40,000 bases of DNA from Symbiodinium natans (lineage: Eukaryota > Sar > Dinophyceae > Suessiales > Symbiodiniaceae), in assembly GCA_905221605.1 (NCBI GenBank), contig CAJNDS010002490.1, positions 1,115,001 through 1,155,000 on the forward strand. The letters run 5' to 3'. The position numbers and the translations under genes are program-made. Position 1 is the stretch's first letter. Each line of letters opens with the position of its first letter. A model generated the notes under the pieces. It worked only from the letters and a program-made list of their open reading frames with translations, was not told the DNA's origin and searched no databases. Shown here one piece after another: positions 28,058-37,000 of the stretch.

Positions 28058-31000
28058 GCCGACGTGGTCATTATCGGGGGCGGGTCCATCGGAACGCCAT
28101 GGCCCCAGTGGCCCCGGTGCGGCCAACTAAAACGTAGGCTCCCGAAACCCTAAACCCCCAAAAGCCGCCAAAACTGCCTCAAAGCTGTGGAGCTGATTGT
28201 GTGGGACTGTTCCACTCCCTAAGACCCCCAACCCTCAGCCCCTAAACCCTAAACCCTAAGCCCCCAACCCTAAACCCCTAAACCAAAAGCCCTAAACCAG
28301 AACTCCGAGATTGCGAGCCGCCCAGGTCGACGCTATACCACCTGCGCAAAGAGGCAGGGTTTAGGGTTTAGGGTTTAGGGTTAGGGTTTAGGGTTTAGGG
28401 TTTAGGGTTTAGGGTTTAGGGTTTAGGGTTCAGGGTTTAAGGGTCTAGGGTCTAGGGTCTAGGGTTTAGGGTTTAGGGTTTAGGGTTTAGGGTTTAGGGT
28501 TTAGGGTTTAGGGTTTAGGGCTAGGGTTTAGGGTTTAGGGTTTCGGGCTGCTGGGGGCAGACATGGTGGCGGGGTTGGCATTGGGCACGGTCATTCTGAG
28601 GCCGCGTAGCCCGAACTTTGGGCTCCGACGTTTGGAGGTTGAGGGGTCTTGTGTTGCTTGGGGTTCCTTGGTAGCCCCTAAACCCTAAACCCTAAACCCT
28701 AAACCCTAAACCCTTTTGCCCTTTTTGGGTTCTGGGTTCCCCTTATGAAAGTACCATAAAGTACTTAGCACTTAAAAAGGGTACCCTTATAATAGTATGG
28801 TTACTGGGCTACCCAGGTTCTGCAAAACCATGCAAAACCCCATATCTCTATCTTCCTGGACATGCAAAACATCCCGCTACGGAGACTACAGATTGCTTGA
28901 GAACCCCCGCTTTGCTTTTAAATAGTCCTCCTTATAGTAGCAATATGGGGGGTTTACATTTTTTGCTTTTTTTCTTATTTATTTATCATTTTGTTTTTTT
29001 GGGGGGGGATTCTTAAACAAATAGTAGGAGAGCCCCCACCCCCCCACCCCCCACCCCCACCCCCCCACCCACCCTCTGCAAAAACAGCAGCGCATGCAAC
29101 GGACTTGAGCGAAACGAATGGCATGAAATGAACGCATGCATGAATGAAGCGGAATGAGCCCTGAATTTCACGAAGATGGTGTGAAAATGGTAGGCATGAA
29201 TGAAGATTGTAGTAGCAATACTCGTAGTAATAGTAATGGTACTAAAATAGTGATCGTCACCAGTAAATAGTAATAACAACAGTAAATGAAACATGCTAAT
29301 CACATGGTAGCCGTAGCAAAACACATGTATAGTAGCCATAGTAGTAATACGAATAACAAATAACGAATAACTGAACATAAATTTTCGTACATCAACATCT
29401 ATAGGAATAGAAGCTAAGAATAGTATTAACCACAGCCAACATAGTTATAAACATACGCTGAAGCAGAAACACTCGTCGCTGTGAGACCCTGAGCCCTTCC
29501 CCCAGGCCCGTCAAGAACCCCTAAGCCCTAAACCCTAAACCCTAAACCCTAAACTCTAAACTCTAAACCCTAAACCCTAAACCCTAAACCCCCAACCCTA
29601 AGCCCTAAACCCCAAGCCCAAAAAGTCATCCCAAAAACCCAAACCTAGGATGGCCGGTAGTACCCTCATTCTTTTCCTTCAGGGCTAGGATCCCTTACAA
29701 ACACCCAAGTTGTGCAAAAAACCTCCTTTGTTGTCCAATAGGGGCCCTAAACCCTAAACCCTAAACCCTAAACCCTAAACCCTAAATAAACCCTAAACCC
29801 TAAACCCTAAACCCTAAACCTATTTGTGGATTCGCGTGCAGGGGGTCAACGCCATCCTACTGGAGCGGCACCAGCTCACAGCGGGAACGACCTGCACTTA
29901 GCGATGCATTTTCTTGAACTTAGGGGGGAGTTTGGTTGGGATTTAGGGTTTAGGGTTTAGGGTTTAGGGTTTAGGGTTTAGGGTTGAGGGTTTAGGGTTT
30001 AGGGTTTAGGGTTGTGGTTTTCGGGCTTAGGGTTTAGTCATTCGGGATTCGGTTTTCGGGAGTTCGGGTCTGGAGCAGGTAGAAGGGCCACCGGAGAGCA
30101 ACTGTTGGTTGCATCTTAGGGTTTAGGGTTTGGGGTTTAGGGTAGTTTGCTTGGAAGCTCTTTTGACTTAGTAAGTCTGCAGAGAATCCCTGGCCAATGA
30201 CCCACCTTACTAACCCTACTTACTAAGTCTACTTACGAAGTCAAAAGAGCTTCCAAGTAGGGTGCGCAATATAGGGTTTAGTTGCTTTGTATTATTGTCT
30301 ATAGTAGGGTCAAACGGCTTAGGGTTAAGGTTAAGGCCTTTAGGGTTCCCCCCCCCCCCCACCCCCTGCGAACACAACCATGGACAAGCCAAGGAGTTGC
30401 GACCCAGGCAATCCCAGACTACCGCAAGTCCCCAAAACCCCTAAACCTCAATGAAGCCCACTTCGTCCCAAAGCCTGAACCCCTTTTTACGTAAGCCTCA
30501 AACCCCTCAGACCCCTCAGACCCCTCAGACCCCTCAGACCCCTCAGACCCTAAACCCTAAACCCTACACCCCTAAACCCCTTAACCCCAAAACCCCAAAA
30601 CCCTAAAGGCCTAAACCCCTAAACCCGAAAACAACCTAAACCCTAAAACCCCTAAACTCAACTGAGGACGTGGCACTCCGCAGGCATGCTCTGGAGGCTC
30701 CGCCCCACAGATGCCGACATCGAACTCAACGCCTACTCACGCCCGGGGCCCAAAGGGGGGGGGGGGGGGGGAGGGAGTGTTGTTAGGGTTTAGGGTTTGG
30801 GTTTTAGGGTTTAGGGTTTAGGGTTTAGGGTTTAGGGTTTAGGGTTTAGGGTTTAGGGTTTAGGGTTTAGGGTTTAGGGTTTAGCCCTCTTGACTTAGTA
30901 AGGTAGGGTTATTCGGGGTTTAGGGTTTAGGGTTTAGGGTTTAGGGTTTAGGGTTTAGGGTTTAGGGTTTAGGGTTTAGGGTTTCGGGTTCAGGTAGGAC

Positions 31001-34000
31001 CTCCAAGAGTCCTCAAGGTGCCAACCGGGGCCAAGGGATGCCTGGGGGCGAGAGGAGGGTGCTTAGAAACCCTCTTGACTTAGTAAGGTAGGGTTATTCG
31101 GGGTTTCGGGTTTAGGGTTTAGGGTTTAGGGTTAGGGGCTTTAGGGTTTAGGGTTTAGGGTTTCGGGTTCAGGTAGGACCTCCAAGAGTCCTCAAGGTGC
31201 CCGAAGAACCGGGGCCAAGGGATGCCTGGGGGCGAGAGGAGGGTGCTTAGAAACCCTCTTGACTTAGTAAGGTAGGGTTATTCGGGGTTTCGGGTTTAGG
31301 GTTTAGGGTTTAGGGTTTAGGGTTAGGGGCTTTAGGGTTTAGGGTTTAGGGTTTCGGGTTCAGGTAGGACCTCCAAGAGTCCTCAAGGTGCCCGAAGAAC
31401 CGGGGCCAAGGGATGCCTGGGGGCGAGAGGAGGGTGCTTAGAAACCCTCTTGACTTAGTAAGGTAGGGTTATTCGGGGTTTCGGGTTTAGGGTTTAGGGT
31501 TTAGGGTTTAGGGTTTAGGGTTTAGGGTTAGGGGCTTTAGGGTTTAGGGTTTAGGGTTTCGGGTTCAGGTAGGACCTCCAAGAGTCCTCAAGGTGCCCGA
31601 AGAACCGGGGCCAAGGGATGCCTGGGGGCGAGAGGAGGGCGCTTAGAAACCCTCTTGACTTAGTAAGGTAGGGTTATTCGGGGTTGGGGGTTGGGAGTTT
31701 TGCATGGTCCAGCCCTTGAGTATGTGTGGTTGGTTCTTTGGGTTGGTTCTAGGCGTAGTCATTGCATTGCACTGCATTGCAAGGTTTTATGTTCAGTACC
31801 AGGAGGGCGCTTTGGATATAAGTTGTTTATAACTTGGTTATAACTTAGTTACAAACCCTGTAACTGAGTTATAAGTGAGTTATAAGTATTGTCGATTTTT
31901 GTTGAACTTATAAACGTTTATAAGTCACTTATAAATACTTGGCCTGTCGGACTTATCTTGACTTAGGTGGACTTAGGTCTACTTACGAACCACCTTTTTT
32001 TGTGCTATTTGTTGCTGCTTTTGGTGTGATGTTGTTGTGATAAATCGGGTTTCCTTGCAGCCCGACTTGCCACGGCCGCCTCAAGTTTTTGTGCGTTGTC
32101 CCACTTGTAACGGCGGCACGTCAGCCGCTCAAGTGCGTCATGTTTCCACGCGCCGGGCCACGCAAAAAACTCACTAACATCCTGCCCTACGTTCCGCAGC
32201 ATCCTTTTGCCACCCTGATAAAATAATACCGGACAGCGCTGCCAATTGCGAGATCCTCGCTTTTCTCGCCGACGTGCTTGCGGAGCAGTGAGTTGCGGAG
32301 AGCTTCCGGGCTATGTCCGTGGGATGTCCGCGGGTGTCCGCGGATGTCCGCGGATGTCCGCGGCCTCCTCGGCCCCAGTATAGGCCTTTGCCTAACAGAG
32401 CATGTCCGCGCCCGCGCGGCCAAAACAATGTGTTCTGCTGGGCTACACATGTAGGGCATGCCCGGCTCCCTGCTTTGGATCCCTATACCCTCAACCCCAA
32501 ACCCAGCTACCAGAACCCAAGCCGAGCAGACGGTGGAAACCTTGCAGTGCCACAATTGCTGCTTGAGCAAGGCAGTCTCCCAACGCCGCCAGCACGGGCC
32601 ACGATGCCTGCGTCGGACGTGCGAGAGTGTCCAGCGGGCGGTTGCGAAAATGGGATACGAAAAAAACCATTGCTGGCAAACGGACGGCGATCGTACAAAA
32701 TACAATTTTGTGAAAACCTGATAGGACTTCGGTCTACTTATAAGTTACTTATAAGTTACTTATAACTCACTTATAAATACTCCAACCTAAGTCACTTATA
32801 AGTGGGTTATAAGTCCGTAAGTTCAAAGTGTCCTCCTGGTAGGATCATAGAAGTTGCTTCGCACAATGGCACCAGCAGGGCCAGGAGCCTCAACGGCCCC
32901 TGCACGGTCTTGCATGGCAGACGTGAAGATTGTTCGCTCAAGCTGTGTGTTGTTGTGTATTTGTGACCCATGGCGCAGCCCAAGAAGTCCTGGGCAGATT
33001 TACAGGACGAGGATGAAGAGTGGCAGGAGTTGGACCGCCGAACCTTTCCGCCAGCGCCAGCGCCGGAGGAGACAGAGGAGACACCGGAGCAGTTCTTGTC
33101 CGATGAATGGGAAGCGCGCATGTGGTACCAGGCCGAGGTCCATGCACCGAGGCCGTTCCACATCCCGCAGCTGGAGACAGACTTGGAGGCCGTCGTGGAG
33201 GAGCCTGAGCAAGAGGATCATTTCCTCATTTTCTATGAAATTATATCCACAGAGATTGTCGAGGAGCCTGAGCAAGACGATGACGATAAAAGCGCGCAGA
33301 TGGTTCCGAAACAAGCTTTCTGGGGCGAGGTGGCTGCGTACATGCAAAAGCTTGGCAAGGCTTGTGATGCGCTTTGGTGGTTCTGCCCGAGCTCGGACTG
33401 CCGTGAAGGCTTCTGCCGGCAAGGCCCAAGCTCATGGAACCTCAAGAAGGCGTGCCTAAACGATGAGCTCTTGCCCACTGCGTCGCAAAATCTCCTGCTT
33501 AGGTTGCAGGCCGAGAGCATCTTAGACCAAGGCCACTGGGGGCAGCATAGGGAGCTCTCGTGTTCTGGCGTGGTGGTTCTGCCCGAAGCCTGGCTACCGT
33601 GAAGGCTTCTGCTAGCAACGCCGGCGCAATTGGCGCCTCAAGACGACGCGTCAAGTGGATGAGTTGTCACGTTCTGGCGTGGTGGTTCTGCCCGAAGTCT
33701 GGCTACCGTGAAGGCTTCTGGCAGCAACGCCGGCGCAATTGGCGCCTCAAGAAGACGCGTCAAGTGGATGAGTTGTCACGTTCTGGCGTGGTTGTTCTGC
33801 CCGAAGTCTGGCTACCGTGAAGGCTTCTGCCAGCAACGCTGGCGCAATTGGCGCCTCAAGAAGACGCGTCAAGTGGATGAGTTGTCACGTTCTGGCGTGG
33901 TGGTTCTGCCCGAAGTCTGGCTACCGTAAGGCTTCTGCCAGCAACGCCGGCGCAATTGGCGCCTCAAGAAGACGCGTCAAGTGGATGAGTTGTCACGTTC

Positions 34001-37000
34001 TGGCGTGGTGGTTCTGCCCGAAGTCTGGCTACCGTGAAGGCTTCTGCCAGCAACGCCGGCGCAATTGGCAACTCAAGAAGACGCGTCAAGTGGATGAGTT
34101 TTCACGTTCTGGCGTGGTGGTTCTGCCCGAAGTCTGGCTACCGTGAAGGCTTCTGCCAGCAACGCCGGCGCAATTGGCGCCTCAAGAAGACGCGTCAAGT
34201 GGATGAGTTTTCACGTTCTGGCGTGGTTGTTCTGCCCGAAGTCTGTCTGGCTACCGTGAAGGCTTCTGCCAGCAACGCCGGCGCAATTGGCGCCTCAAGA
34301 AGACGCGTCAAGTGGATGAGTTGTCACGTTCTGGCGTGGTGGTCCTGCCCGAAGTCTGGCTACCGTGAAGGCTTCTGCCAGCAACGCCGGCGCAATTGGC
34401 GCCTCAAGAAGACGCGTCAAGTGGATGAGTTGTCACGTTCTGGCGTGGTGGTTCTGCCCGAAGTCTGGCTACCGTGAAGGCTTCTGGCAGCAACGCCGGC
34501 GCAATTGGCGCCTCAAGAAGACGCGTCAAGTGGATGAGTTTTCACGTTCTGGCGTGGTGGTTCTGCCCGTGAAGGCTTCTGCCAGAAAACGTCCACGCAG
34601 TCGGGTGCGCCTCAAGAAGAAGGCGGGCCAAGAGCATGACCTCTGTTCTGGCGTGGTGGTTCTGCCCGAGCGTTGGCTACCATGAAGGCTTTAAGAAAGT
34701 GGCACCTCAAGAAGACGTGCCGAAGCAAGCCAGAAGGTGCTTTGAGAAAAGCATTCCTGTAGCAGAATGTGGCCCCTATGAAGTTTAAAGACTTTAAACC
34801 CCAGACTCTAAACCCTCCGCAGCAACACCCCTACAAGGAGCCAGGAAGATAGCGCTGCTGTTTGGAGACTGATGCGGCAATGTTTACTGACCTACCCCAA
34901 AGTGGTTCTAACTTCGCGAATCCTTCTTATTGGGTGCCAAGAACTCGTTGGCCCCTTACTATTGATGGGATGTTTCTCATCTTCGTCATAGTTGGGTAAC
35001 ATTTTACATTTTTAAGGGTACTTAAACCCAATAAGGAATAAAAATGTAAATTGTTAATATTTTCCCAACAATGAACTAGTCATGTGTAAGGGTTTATGGC
35101 TTATGGGGTTTATGCTCAACAATGGGGTGTATGTATGTGTGTGTGCATCCTGGGCAAAGATGCAGGTGACAGCTGCACTCAGCCCACAGGACCAAAAGCC
35201 CTAAACCCTCGACCCACAGACCCTAAACCCTAAACCCTAAACCCTAAACCCTAAACCCTAAACCCTAAACCCTAAACCCTAAACCCTAAACCCTAAACCC
35301 TACTCGGCCGAGGCGAAATGTGCAAGAAGCTGGAAGAGGAGACCGAGATCGCTAGCTGGACGGAGAACGGTGGCCTCCAACTAATTCAACCTAAACCCTA
35401 AACCCTAAACCCTAAACCCTAAACCCTACACCCTAAACCCTAAACCCTAAACCCTAAACCCTAAACCCTAAACCCTAAACCCTAAACCCTAAACCCTAAA
35501 CCCTAAACCCTAAACCCAATCAGTTTCCGTAATGAGAGTTTAGTTTAAGTTCCCCAACAAGAACGAACCCAAACCATCAACTCCATATCCCCCAGCTGGG
35601 GCTCACTTGGAAGTTGCTTTATAGTAAGAACTGAGTTTTGCAGAGCCAAACCCTAAACCCTAACCCTAAACCCTAGACCCCAAGGAGCCCAGCCCTTTGA
35701 AGTGACTGGTGTACTACTAAACCATTGTCGTCAACCTCCGATTCGGATGATATCTGCCATCCACCCTTGCAGTCGCTATAAACCCTCCTAAACCCTAAAC
35801 CCTAAACCGTATAACTTGCTCAATCCCGAGACACGTATATACTTGGGCCTGAAAAGGGGTTCCCAATATTGTAGCTTCAGGGCCCACGTTCATGGGCACA
35901 GGGACCCTTAGATTAGCCCAGCCCCCAACCCGCAAAACCTTAACACTAAATCCTGAACCTTAAGCCCTCACCCTACACCCTACACCCTAAACCCTAAACC
36001 TAATCCCTAAACCCTATACCCTAAACCCTCATCAACCCCCCCCCCCCCCCAACCCCTATTCTCAAAAGCGCCGCTGGCCAAGCCAGCAAAGGGGTAATGC
36101 CCCCAACAGAATAGAATTTCTTAAAGGGACCCCCGAAAAAGGTACCCCTAAACCCTAAACCCTAAACCCTATTTTCGGAAATCCCCAGGTGGCCTCTTTG
36201 TCGGGACGAACGCCGAGCGCCTTGCGGAGTACAAGCGCTTCGCTGAGACTGGCCCCTTGGCTTGTGGTTTGGGGTTTGGGGTTTGGGGTTCGGGTTTTGG
36301 TTTGTATGGTTTAGGGTTTTAGGGTTTTAAGGTTCCGGGCCAGTTAAATCTCCTTTCCTCGGTTTGGGGCTTTGGGGGAAGCCAAGGCAAGTATTTTGGC
36401 ATCGAGAGCCACGTCCTGTCGCCTTCCGAAGTGAAGGAAGTCCACCCACTCCTCCGGGTAGATGACATCTACGGGGGCGTGTACTCTCCGGGTGATGGGA
36501 CCATCGATCCGACGAGTATCTGCAACGCCTACGCGAAGGCTTCGCGCAAGCTAGGAGGTGGAGTGTACGAGAACATCGGCGTCAGCGGTATCGAAGTCGA
36601 GGACTACCTCACCGCCGGGTCTGCGCCCGCGCGGCGCATCAAAGCAATCCTGACTGCCTGCGGACAGAGGATCGAGACCCCCACGATCGTCAATGCTGGT
36701 GGCGCGTGGGCCAATGAGATTGCGGCCATGGTAGGCAGGGCACAGGGCTTGGCAACTGACTTCAAAAGCGGGGTTTGACTCTAAGAATCAACGAAAGATG
36801 AAGTGCATTAGTCTAACTGCCTTGCGTCTTAAGTCAGTTGTCGGCGCAGTTTGGCAGTTTCCTGGCGCCCTGTAGCCCCGCGGCAGGTGTGCAAATACCT
36901 TTGAAGGCCATGAAGCATGCCATGGTCCTGACCGAGCCCATCGCCGGCATGCACAGCGGTTTGCCAAACGTGCGAGACCACGACCTCAGCGTCTACTTGA

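Larger units (their letters stand above)
28357..29841 (+). other. Intron 2 of sarcosine dehydrogenase, TTTAGGG at start and CCCTAAA at end
   Basis: Family homology places a joint between KEA and GVNAILLER. The exact border is blurred by a GGG shared by both sides (28357-28359 and 29842-29844); with an AG acceptor the donor would be GG, otherwise GT with a non-AG acceptor. The intron opens straight into TTTAGGG repeats (28357-28545), holds a nested introner, an inverted-repeat element (28884-29028), an AT-rich stretch with ATAGTA/AATAGTAAT-like motifs (29200-29460), and ends with CCCTAAA arrays (29522-29600, 29745-29820). Confidence 0.7.
30741..35312 (+). other. 4.6-kb intron 4 of sarcosine dehydrogenase with nested repeats and ORF
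   Basis: Exons 30667-30740 and 35313-35369 join as [17 protein letters not shown] with a GC donor and AG acceptor, so everything between is intronic in this gene. It contains in order a G-run, TTTAGGG arrays, a roughly 185-bp satellite, a TIR element, an acidic-protein reading frame, the 109-bp array, a short inverted-repeat element at 34991-35069 and a closing CCCTAAA array (35219-35301). Confidence 0.8.

Noticed and set aside
29013-29378. 121-codon minus-strand frame
   Set aside because: It is made of C-rich/G-rich low complexity plus AT-rich intronic sequence with His/Phe/Ile bias, and lies within a sarcosine dehydrogenase intron.
32187-32705. 172-codon minus-strand frame as a transposase
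   Set aside because: No transposase motif is recognisable, and several other frames over the same GC-rich stretch are open too.
33599-34570. CRISPR-like regular array
   Set aside because: Units are contiguous 109-bp tandem copies with no unique spacers, in a eukaryotic intron.
33560-34685. A repeat protein encoded by the 109-bp array
   Set aside because: The period breaks frame every unit and each frame hits TGA within one to three units. It is kept only as a repeat, with transcript data suggested.
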